Both the position numbers and the translations under genes were made by a program. From an uncultured Prevotellaceae bacterium (lineage in GTDB: Bacteria; Bacteroidota; Bacteroidia; Bacteroidales; Muribaculaceae): 5,048 bases of DNA. Positions 1 to 5,048 of the stretch are shown here, in pieces. Positions within the stretch are counted from its first letter, which is position 1. Each line of letters begins with the position of its first letter. The notes below the pieces were generated by a model that saw only the letters and a program-made list of their open reading frames with translations, was not told the DNA's origin and ran no database searches. Location: assembly GCA_946055125.1 (NCBI GenBank), contig CAMGFF010000191.1, positions 1-5,048 on the forward strand. Reading direction: 5' to 3'.

Positions 1-41
1 GGAGGAAACTGGTCGAACAGTTTTTCTTTGTTTTCTGCCAT
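1..41 (-). CDS. mutA: Methylmalonyl-CoA mutase small subunit, N-terminus only (partial)
   Basis: Reading leftwards from ATG at 41-39, the visible peptide is MAENKEKLFDQFP followed by the first two bases of a probable proline codon; the gene then leaves the window. This start closely resembles, from memory, the N-terminus of Bacteroidales methylmalonyl-CoA mutase small (beta) subunits, which begin with a short charged stretch followed by a KLF-x-x-FPP motif. That subunit pairs with the B12-binding large subunit, which interconverts succinyl-CoA and methylmalonyl-CoA in the cytoplasmic route to propionate. No Shine-Dalgarno site precedes the ATG; the leader is A/T-rich, as is usual in this phylum. 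The gene is divergent from the response regulator gene at 465. With only 13 complete codons the identification is a recognition call and not a domain match; another protein with a similar N-terminus is possible. Confidence 0.55.
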   Translation of the reverse strand, partial: MAENKEKLFDQFP

Positions 42-70
42 AGCTTTTTTATTATATGTAACTTTAAGTT

Positions 71-98
71 TATATAGTATCAGTTTTTGTTGTGTCAA
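71..98 (-). promoter_or_regulatory. Candidate promoter for the leftward gene (TTGACA / TATATA)
   Basis: On the minus strand TTGACA (98-93) lies 16 bp before TATATA (76-71), about 30 nt from the ATG at 41. The TTG of the first box also fits the -33 element of Bacteroidota promoters, but the second box lacks the TTTG end of the TAnnTTTG consensus. This is a reasonable but unproven start site for the leftward gene. Confidence 0.3.
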
Positions 99-145
99 TT
101 AGCGTTGTTTCTTTAATGCTAAGCGTTTTTCACGCAAATTCTCTG

Positions 146-153
146 CAAATATA
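146..153 (-). promoter_or_regulatory. Bacteroidales-type -7 box, leftward (TATATTTG)
   Basis: The minus strand reads TATATTTG, an exact TAnnTTTG match. A start just beyond it would give a leader of about 100 nt before the ATG at 41. No TTTG-like -33 element is found at the usual distance (about 17-23 nt upstream), and in AT-rich DNA an exact match can occur by chance, so it competes with the candidate at 71-98. Confidence 0.22.
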
Positions 154-242
154 CATATTTTTCTTGATACCGACACCCATTTCAACGAATAATTGCTACA
201 TAATCACCGAAAACGCCCAAAATCAGCTGCGGTTTCGTTGCG

Positions 243-257
243 AAAGCGCAGCGCTTT
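243..257. repeat. Interrupted palindrome, possible operator
   Basis: AAAGCGC and GCGCTTT flank a single central A, giving perfect 7-bp arms; a G/T wobble extends it by one position as RNA. No T tract follows, so it is not a terminator. The near-perfect dyad with a one-base centre is more like a dimeric regulator's binding site than an RNA hairpin, since the centre is too short to form a loop without opening base pairs. It is a G/C-containing island in an AT-rich region, between the two divergent genes. The regulator is unknown. Confidence 0.3.
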
Positions 258-319
258 TCCGGCAAAAACTCGCAGCCATGGGAGAATGTGCTGAGTTTTG
301 TGGCGGAATGATGAAAAAA

Positions 320-335
320 TGTTACAAGGTTGTTA
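320..335. promoter_or_regulatory. Direct repeat with 11-bp period, possible response-regulator site
   Basis: TGTTA occurs at 320-324 and again at 331-335, exactly 11 bp apart; the minus strand reads TAACA twice. OmpR/PhoB-family regulators bind as head-to-tail dimers to half-sites 10-11 bp apart, and the Bacillus PhoP half-site is TTAACA. The repeat lies just upstream of the -7 box at 358-365, where an activator replacing a missing -33 element would sit. A pentamer repeat in about 400 bp of AT-rich DNA is not significant alone, so this is a candidate only. Confidence 0.25.
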
Positions 336-357
336 TATATTTTGGGCGGCTATGTGC

Positions 358-365
358 TAATTTTG
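358..365 (+). promoter_or_regulatory. Bacteroidales-type -7 box upstream of the response regulator
   Basis: TAATTTTG matches TAnnTTTG exactly. Transcription would begin near 370, giving a leader of about 95 nt before the ATG at 465. No TTTG or TTG occurs 17-23 nt upstream: the nearest are at 330-332 (25 nt away) and 341-344 (13 nt away). If real, the promoter is weak or depends on an activator. A near match, TA then three bases then TTTG (336-344), lies just upstream. Confidence 0.35.
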
Positions 366-464
366 CAACGAGAAAAAAATGGCTGCAATGCGCTGCACTC
401 GATGCTCGCATAGCGACAGCCCACAGCTTTACGGTGTGTAAATAGCATATTTTACTTTTTTTCT

Positions 465-1148
465 ATGACCGAAACGAAGAAAATTCTGGTGGTCGACGAC
501 GAGGACACCATTTGCGAAGTGATTAAGCTCAACCTCGAGCTTGAAGGATTCCAGGTTGATACCGCCAACTCGGCCGAGGAGGTACTCAGGAAGAACCTCA
601 CCGACTACCGCCTCTTTATCCTCGATGTGATGATGGGTGAGATGAGTGGTTTTGAACTTGCGTCGCACATTCGTGGCGATGAGCGAGTGCGCAATGTGCC
701 TATTATCATATGCACAGCCAAGGACCGCGAGGAGGACCTGGTGGACGGCTTCAACCGTGGCATCGACGACTACATTCGTAAGCCTTTCTCCATGCGGGAG
801 CTGGTGCTCAGGGTGAAGAGCGTGCTTCGCCGCTCCGAGCCAAGCTCCACCGGCGATGACGTGGTGAGCTGCGGCGACCTGATGCTCGATGCCGGGCGAA
901 AGCAGTGCCACATTGCAGGCGAGGAGGTGCAGCTCACCAAAAAGGAATTTGAGATTCTTAGGCTGCTGCTCTCCAACCGTGGCAAGATTTTCTCGCGCGA
1001 GGAGATTCTCGACAGCGTGTGGGACGACGACGTGCTCGTTATCGACCGCACCATCGACGTCAACATCACCCGCCTGCGCAAGAAGATAGGCATCTATGGC
1101 AATGAAATAATAACCAAACAAGGATATGGCTATGGCTTCAAGGAATAG
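465..1148 (+). CDS. OmpR/PhoB-family response regulator
   Basis: This 227-residue cytoplasmic DNA-binding regulator has the normal length for the family. Residues about 5-122 form the receiver domain: acidic pair D11-D12, phospho-acceptor D54 (in FILDVMM), switch residue T84 (in CTAKD), aromatic Y103, and K106 in the RKPF motif. All catalytic positions are present, so it should accept phosphate. Residues about 132-227 form the winged helix domain, with a recognition-helix region (RTIDVNITRLRKK, 195-207) and a C-terminal wing (QGYGYGF). The start at 465 has no Shine-Dalgarno site and follows a T-rich stretch, as is common in Bacteroidota. Its end overlaps the kinase gene, so the two are translated together. 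The phosphate permease downstream suggests a PhoB-like role, but the sequence does not distinguish PhoB from other OmpR-family members, so no symbol is given. Confidence 0.93.
   Translation: MTETKKILVVDDEDTICEVIKLNLELEGFQVDTANSAEEVLRKNLTDYRLFILDVMMGEMSGFELASHIRGDERVRNVPIIICTAKDREEDLVDGFNRGIDDYIRKPFSMRELVLRVKSVLRRSEPSSTGDDVVSCGDLMLDAGRKQCHIAGEEVQLTKKEFEILRLLLSNRGKIFSREEILDSVWDDDVLVIDRTIDVNITRLRKKIGIYGNEIITKQGYGYGFKE
1120..1124 (+). promoter_or_regulatory. Possible ribosome binding site for the kinase gene
   Basis: AAGGA lies inside the 3' end of the regulator gene. It is 1 nt from the ATG at 1126 but 7 nt from the in-frame ATG at 1132. If used, it favours 1132 as the true kinase start, which would remove only two residues. 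Shine-Dalgarno use is weak in Bacteroidota, so this is suggestive. Confidence 0.35.
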
Positions 1149-2571
1149 TTACAACTACCAGACGCGGCTGTTTCTACTCATCGTGGTATTCACGTGGGTG
1201 CTCACATTCGCGTTTTTCATGCTGCAATACACGCGCGAGAAAGAGTATAAGGTGAACACTCTCAATGCGCAATTGCAAGTGTATAACCGCGAATTGCTGC
1301 GTGCCCTTGAGCGCGACTCTGTGCACGACTATGCCGCTGTCGCAAAGGACTTCCGTGCCGACAGCATGCGTGTCACCGTGGTCGACCTTCACGGCAGCGT
1401 GCTCTTCGACTCAAATGGCGACCTCAGCTACAGCAACCACAGCAGCCGCAATGAAATTAAGGAGGCAGCAAGCAACGGCGAGGGCTACACCATTCGCCGC
1501 CAGTCGGAGTCGAATGCAAAGGACTATTTCTACTCGGCCACCCGCGGCCGCGACCTAATCGTGCGCTCGGCACTTCCCTACAACTCCTCTCTCTATGCCG
1601 ACCTGAAAATCGACTCAGTCTATATATGGCTAATCCTCGCTATCGCCGTGGTAGTGACTGTGATTGCCTACTTTGCCGCACGACGCATTGGCCGAAACAT
1701 CAAGAACCTGCGCGACTTTGCCGAGCAGGCCGAGAGCGGAAACGTGCTGACCTACGACACCGACAGCTTCCCCGACGATGAGCTGGGCGAAATTTCAAAG
1801 AACATCATCAACCTGTATAAGAACCTGAAGACCACCGCACAGCAGCGCGATGAGAACTTGCGCAACGCCATCTTTGAGGAGCAGGAGAAAGTGAGAATAA
1901 AGCATCAGCTCACCAACAATATCAATCACGAAATCAAGAACCCCGTGCACGCCATTCAGGCCTGCCTCGAAACGATAATCAACAATCACGACCGCATCGA
2001 CAAGGAGGCTTCCTCTGAGCTGCTGCGCAAGGCCTACGACAATGTGAACCGCCTGTGCTCGCTCCTCCACGACATCTCCATCATCACCCGTATCTCGGAG
2101 GCAAGCGACAAGATTGAGAAGCAAAGTGTCGACGTGAGCCACATTATCGATGATGTGAAATCATCTATTGCGGTCTATCCGCCCGAAAAGCAAATGCGCA
2201 TCAACGTGAAAGTGCCGGCCGGTGTGGTCATCAACGGTAACGAGAGCCTTGTGGAATCTATTTTCTATAACCTCGTGAACAACTCCATCGCCTACTCGGG
2301 CGGACGCGACATATTCATTGAGATGACTGAGGAAACTCCCGAATACTACCGCTTCACATTTGCCGACAATGGGGTGGGGGTGAGCGAGGAGCACATCAGC
2401 CGGCTCTTTGAGCGTTTCTACCGCGTCGACGAGGGCCGCTCCCGCAAGGTGGGCGGCACCGGCCTCGGACTTGCCATTGTGAAGAATGCCGTGCTCTTCC
2501 ACCAGGGCGCTATCTCAGTGAAGAACCGCCATGCGGGCGGCCTTGAGTTCAACTTCACCCTGCATAAGTAG
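1126..2571 (+). CDS. Membrane sensor histidine kinase, PhoR-like domain plan
   Basis: This 481-residue inner-membrane kinase is the probable partner of the regulator it overlaps by 23 nt. Order of parts: a short cytoplasmic start; TM1 about 14-34; an extracytoplasmic segment about 36-163 whose centre (MRVTVVDLHGSVLFDS, 81-96, and the following GEG and aromatic-rich strands) resembles PAS/PDC-fold sensor domains of PhoR- and WalK-type kinases; TM2 about 165-185; HAMP about 183-236; a helical linker; HisKA with phospho-acceptor H268 in NHEIKNP; and an ATPase domain with N box (N382-N386), G1 box DNGVG (414-418), F box LFERFYR (427-433) and G2 box GGTGLGLA (443-450). The E269-x-x-N272 pair fits the motif needed for phosphatase activity. 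All catalytic boxes are intact. There is no room for a cytoplasmic PAS domain between HAMP and HisKA. The signal sensed is unknown; phosphate is inferred from the neighbouring permease. ATG 1132 is an alternative start. Confidence 0.93.
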   Translation: MAMASRNSYNYQTRLFLLIVVFTWVLTFAFFMLQYTREKEYKVNTLNAQLQVYNRELLRALERDSVHDYAAVAKDFRADSMRVTVVDLHGSVLFDSNGDLSYSNHSSRNEIKEAASNGEGYTIRRQSESNAKDYFYSATRGRDLIVRSALPYNSSLYADLKIDSVYIWLILAIAVVVTVIAYFAARRIGRNIKNLRDFAEQAESGNVLTYDTDSFPDDELGEISKNIINLYKNLKTTAQQRDENLRNAIFEEQEKVRIKHQLTNNINHEIKNPVHAIQACLETIINNHDRIDKEASSELLRKAYDNVNRLCSLLHDISIITRISEASDKIEKQSVDVSHIIDDVKSSIAVYPPEKQMRINVKVPAGVVINGNESLVESIFYNLVNNSIAYSGGRDIFIEMTEETPEYYRFTFADNGVGVSEEHISRLFERFYRVDEGRSRKVGGTGLGLAIVKNAVLFHQGAISVKNRHAGGLEFNFTLHK

Positions 2572-2608
2572 CATTTCGCCACGCTAAAATGCTGAAAAAT
2601 ACCACTAT

Positions 2609-2644
2609 TAGAGTGACTTGGCACAGGTCATTCGGCTAACTCTA
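2609..2644 (+). other. Imperfect hairpin in the permease leader
   Basis: In the 118-nt gap between kinase and permease genes, TAGAG (2609-2613) can pair with CTCTA (2640-2644), and TTGGC (2618-2622) with GCTAA (2635-2639, one G-U pair). This leaves a 4-nt bulge (2614-2617) and a 12-nt loop. No T tract follows, so it is not an intrinsic terminator. It might be a leader or mRNA-stability element, or an operator dyad (TAGAGT/ACTCTA). No other terminator is visible in the gap, so read-through from the two-component genes is possible. Confidence 0.3.
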
Positions 2645-2673
2645 CATTCTTGAAATTTAACAAATCGCATAAC
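2637..2673 (+). promoter_or_regulatory. Three TAAC motifs before the permease gene, possible regulator sites
   Basis: TAAC occurs at 2637-2640, 2658-2661 and 2670-2673, starts 21 and 12 nt apart, so all lie roughly on one DNA face. The middle copy is a full TTAACA (2657-2662). The same TAAC core occurs in the phased repeat before the regulator gene (on the minus strand there). This could be a shared site for the encoded regulator, but four-base motifs are common in AT-rich DNA. Confidence 0.2.
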
Positions 2674-2689
2674 GAAAACAATTCTGATT

Positions 2690-4924
2690 ATGGATCCTAT
2701 TTTCACAGTGATTATCATCATTCTGGCTCTGCTTGCCATTCTCGATTTGATAGTCGGCGTTGCCAACGACGCAGTTAATTTCCTCAACTCGGCTCTCGGG
2801 GCCAAAGTAGCGCCAATGAGGGTGATTCTTGGCGTGGCCGCCGTGGGTATTCTCCTTGGTGTTGTCACCTCTAATGGCATGATGGAGGTGGCTCGAAAGG
2901 GCGTGTTCTATCCCGAATTATTCACTTTCACTGAGGTGATGATGCTCTTTGCCGGTGTGATGCTCACCGACGTGATTCTGCTCAACACCTTCAACTCGCT
3001 GGGCCTGCCCACTTCCACCACCGTGTCGCTCATCTTCGAGCTGCTTGGCAGTGCGGTGGCCGTGACCGTGTTCAAGGTCGCCAACGACTCGGCTCTCACC
3101 TTGGCCGACGTGGGGCAGTTTATCAACAGCGGAAAGGCCCTGGTGATGATTTCGGGCATCCTCGTGTCGGTGGCAATATCGTTCATCGTGGGCTCGGTGC
3201 TCATGTATTTCTCCCGTATGCTCTTCTCTTTCCGCTATGAGCGCTCTTTCGGCCGCTATGGCGCCATGTGGTGCGGCGTGTCGATTGTGGGCATCCTCTA
3301 CTTCGCAATCTTCAAGGGAATGAAGAGCTCGGGCCTTTTCTCGGTCGAGTTCCTTCACTCTATCAACGACAATATCTTCCTCGTGCTTGGCGTGGCATGG
3401 GTGGCTTCATCGCTGCTGCTATTTGTCCTGCAAAAGCTCAAGGTGAATATTCTCAAGATTACTATCCTCTCGGGCACCTTTGCCCTTGCTCTGGCATTCG
3501 CAGGCAACGACCTTGTGAACTTCATCGGCGTGCCTATCGCCGGTATTGATGCCTACAACCTTGCCCTCAACAGCGGCAATGAGCAGATGCTCATGAGCGA
3601 GATGGCCAAGCCCGCACAGGTGAACCCACTGCTGCTCATCACAGCCGGCGTGATAATGATGCTCACCCTCTTCTTCTCGCGCAGCGCAATGCGCGTGGCG
3701 CAGACGCAGCTCAGCCTCTCGTCGCAGAACGCCGAGGACGAGAAATTTGGCTCCACGCCTTTCTCGCGCACTCTCGTGCGCTTTGCAATCGCCGCCAATG
3801 CCGCCTACAAGAAGTTGATGCCCGCTTCGGTGTCGGCAAAGATAGAGCGTCGCTTTGAGGTGCTTCCCGAGGCCGAGCGCGGCAATGTGGCCTACGACAA
3901 TGTGCGTGCCGTGGTCAACCTCGCCGCAGCGGCAATCCTCATCTGCATCGGCACTTCATTCAAGCTGCCGCTTTCCACCACCTATGTGGTGTTCATGGTG
4001 GCTATGGGATCGTCGCTCGCCGACCGCGCATGGGGCCGCGACAGCGCGGTGTATCGCATCACGGGCGTGATGGTGGTGATCTCGGGCTGGTTCATGACCG
4101 CCATTGCAGGTTTCGTGCTCTCGTTTGTAATAGCATCGTCGCTCGTGTGGGGCGGCTGGATTGCCCTCATAATCGTTGTGCTCATCTGCGGCTACGCTCT
4201 GTGCTACAATCTCATCTTCAAGTCGAAGAAGAATGACGACGACGTTACCTCGATCATCGATGAGAGTGCCGGTGCCGAGGACGCTCTCTACTCTTGCACC
4301 AAGTCGGCCTGCCACCTCATGGAGGAGCTCTCGGCAATCTACAATCACATGCTCGTGGCTCTCTTCACCGAGAACCGTAAGGTGCTGAAGGAAACCGTGG
4401 CTCAGTCGGAGGCTATCTACCGCGAGACGTCGCGCTACAAATATGGCATGATGGGAACTCTCAAGAAGCTCCACGAGCAGAATGTGGAAACCGCCCACTA
4501 CTATGTGCAGGTGGTTGACTACCTCAACGAGACTGCCAAGGCCCTGCTCCACATCACCCGCCCTGCCTACGAGCATATCAACAACAACCACAAGGGACTC
4601 TCGGAGGAGCAAATCCACGACCTTAAGATTATCAACGACGAGGTGGAGAATATCTTCAACGCCGTGAACGACATGCTCCGCGAGAAGGACTTCTCGAAGC
4701 TCAACGATGTGCTCACCATGCGCGACCGCCTATTCTTCACCATCGCCGAGTGCATCAAGAACCAGATTCGCCGCATCAAGACGCAGGAGGGAAGCACCAA
4801 GGCAAGCGCCCTGTTCATGACCATCCTGAGCGAGACCAAGGTGATTGTGCTCCACTCGCGCAACCTGCTCAAGTCCGAAGCCTATTTCCTCAACAAGATA
4901 ACCCAGGCGCAGGAGGAGGCATAG
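2690..4924 (+). CDS. Pit/PHO4-family inorganic phosphate permease with C-terminal PhoU-like domain
   Basis: This 744-residue inner-membrane protein is a low-affinity phosphate permease of the Pit type, normally driven by a cation gradient. Each of the two inverted repeats shows its signature: GVANDAVN (23-30) with PTSTT (107-111), and AGNDLVN (271-277) with PLSTT (427-431). About 11-13 hydrophobic segments span residues 5-510. The histidine that often follows STT in this family is replaced by V112 and Y432, probably a subgroup trait. The second repeat has an extra polar loop (about 332-405) between its two signatures. Residues about 512-744 are hydrophilic, charged and helical and resemble PhoU/DUF47 proteins (for example YVQVVDYLNETAKALLHI, 605-622), so a cytoplasmic regulatory domain is fused to the transporter. 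At about 740 residues it matches the length I recall for Bacteroidota members. It lies 118 nt after the kinase gene on the same strand and ends at a strong terminator. Confidence 0.92.
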   Translation: MDPIFTVIIIILALLAILDLIVGVANDAVNFLNSALGAKVAPMRVILGVAAVGILLGVVTSNGMMEVARKGVFYPELFTFTEVMMLFAGVMLTDVILLNTFNSLGLPTSTTVSLIFELLGSAVAVTVFKVANDSALTLADVGQFINSGKALVMISGILVSVAISFIVGSVLMYFSRMLFSFRYERSFGRYGAMWCGVSIVGILYFAIFKGMKSSGLFSVEFLHSINDNIFLVLGVAWVASSLLLFVLQKLKVNILKITILSGTFALALAFAGNDLVNFIGVPIAGIDAYNLALNSGNEQMLMSEMAKPAQVNPLLLITAGVIMMLTLFFSRSAMRVAQTQLSLSSQNAEDEKFGSTPFSRTLVRFAIAANAAYKKLMPASVSAKIERRFEVLPEAERGNVAYDNVRAVVNLAAAAILICIGTSFKLPLSTTYVVFMVAMGSSLADRAWGRDSAVYRITGVMVVISGWFMTAIAGFVLSFVIASSLVWGGWIALIIVVLICGYALCYNLIFKSKKNDDDVTSIIDESAGAEDALYSCTKSACHLMEELSAIYNHMLVALFTENRKVLKETVAQSEAIYRETSRYKYGMMGTLKKLHEQNVETAHYYVQVVDYLNETAKALLHITRPAYEHINNNHKGLSEEQIHDLKIINDEVENIFNAVNDMLREKDFSKLNDVLTMRDRLFFTIAECIKNQIRRIKTQEGSTKASALFMTILSETKVIVLHSRNLLKSEAYFLNKITQAQEEA

Positions 4925-4940
4925 CCACTGCACCCCCTGT

Positions 4941-5007
4941 AAAAAGAATATCCACCGGCGGCAGTGTGTGTAGCAAGCATCTCACACACTGCCGCCGGTG
5001 TCTTTTT
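4941..5007. terminator. Strong intrinsic terminator, probably bidirectional
   Basis: A perfect 18-bp G/C-rich stem (arms 4953-4970 and 4983-5000) encloses a 12-nt loop (4971-4982) and is followed by TCTTTTT (5001-5007). The upstream side has the complementary AAAAAGA (4941-4947), which can extend the stem by seven pairs beyond a 5-nt bulge and gives a T tract on the minus strand. It begins 16 nt after the permease stop codon and ends the permease transcript; it could also stop transcription entering from the right. Confidence 0.93.
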
Positions 5008-5035
5008 GCCGTTGTCAAATTTTTATGTAAATCTG
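5005..5035 (+). promoter_or_regulatory. Bacteroidales-type promoter for the next rightward gene
   Basis: TTTG (5005-5008) is followed after exactly 19 nt by TAAATCTG (5028-5035), which matches TAnnTTTG at five of six defined positions. Spacing and sequence fit the Bacteroides consensus, and this is the best promoter match in the window. Transcription would start near 5040 and read out of the window into a gene that cannot be seen. The -33 box uses the last bases of the terminator T tract. Confidence 0.45.
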
Positions 5036-5048
5036 TATAAGGAATATA

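Larger units (their letters stand above)
42..464. other. Divergent intergenic region, AT-rich
   Basis: These 423 bases separate the divergent probable mutA and the response regulator gene. They are clearly more A/T-rich than the flanking coding DNA. I see candidate promoter elements facing both ways, a 15-bp interrupted palindrome (243-257) and an 11-bp-phased direct repeat (320-335). An open frame on the plus strand (92-445, GTG start) covers most of it but does not look like a real protein. I see no tRNA, no recognisable riboswitch and no hairpin followed by a T tract. Confidence 0.7.

Noticed and set aside
134..150. Short direct repeat GCAAAT (134-139 and 145-150)
   Set aside because: Its copies also start 11 bp apart, but it is a six-base repeat in AT-rich DNA, is not positioned for the rightward promoter, and shares nothing with the other candidate sites.
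92..445. Plus-strand 117-codon open frame filling the intergenic region
   Set aside because: It starts at GTG with no ribosome site, its composition (scattered Cys, Phe and Ile runs) is unlike a folded domain, it matches no family I recognise, and it covers the promoter elements of both divergent genes.
429..1121. 230-codon minus-strand frame opposite the response regulator gene
   Set aside because: The plus strand encodes a complete regulator with all catalytic residues; the antisense product is a His- and Val-rich shadow caused by codon bias.
2571..2592. GCATTT / AAATGC inverted repeat right after the kinase stop, considered as a terminator
   Set aside because: The stem is only six pairs and A/T-rich, with a 10-nt loop and no T tract after it, so it should not terminate transcription.
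2618..2650. TTG (2618-2620) and TACATTCT (2643-2650) as a permease promoter
   Set aside because: The spacing of 22 nt is tolerable, but the second box lacks the TTTG end of the consensus and the match is too weak to list as a feature.
3956..4618. 220-codon minus-strand frame opposite the permease gene
   Set aside because: It is antisense to the permease second repeat and PhoU-like region, has a His-rich product typical of shadow frames, and shows no domain.
4750..5040. Plus-strand 96-codon frame across the permease 3' end and the terminator
   Set aside because: It overlaps the permease in another frame and runs through the terminator stem; the product has no recognisable domain.

Overview
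The window looks like chromosomal DNA from the Bacteroidota, most likely the order Bacteroidales. Four things point there: T/A-rich sequence before start codons instead of strong Shine-Dalgarno sites, sites resembling the Bacteroides promoter consensus (TTTG about 19 nt before TAnnTTTG), a 744-residue phosphate permease of the type seen in this phylum, and the first codons of what looks like the methylmalonyl-CoA mutase small subunit. No mobile element, CRISPR array, tRNA or rRNA is visible. The assignment rests on recalled family features, not on a search.

Layout. Positions 1-41 (minus strand) hold the first 13 complete codons of a gene that runs off the left edge, probably mutA. Positions 42-464 are an AT-rich divergent intergenic region with candidate promoter elements for both directions, a 15-bp interrupted palindrome and a pentamer direct repeat with 11-bp periodicity. 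Positions 465-2571 hold an overlapping pair: an OmpR/PhoB-type response regulator and a membrane sensor histidine kinase. After a 118-nt gap containing an imperfect hairpin and repeated TAAC motifs, positions 2690-4924 encode a Pit/PHO4-family phosphate permease with a C-terminal PhoU-like cytoplasmic domain. A perfect 18-bp stem terminator flanked by A and T tracts follows, and a good Bacteroidales-type promoter at the right edge points out of the window.

How the genes may work together. The three complete genes read as a possible phosphate-response module. The kinase would sense an external or envelope signal and phosphorylate the regulator, and the regulator may control itself and the permease. 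The permease would import phosphate and carry its own PhoU-like domain. That the kinase senses phosphate is inferred from gene order and from a PhoR-like domain plan; it is not proven by the sequence. The main lead is this linkage of a two-component system to a permease-PhoU fusion, in a kinase with no room for the cytoplasmic PAS domain that PhoU contacts in the E. coli system.
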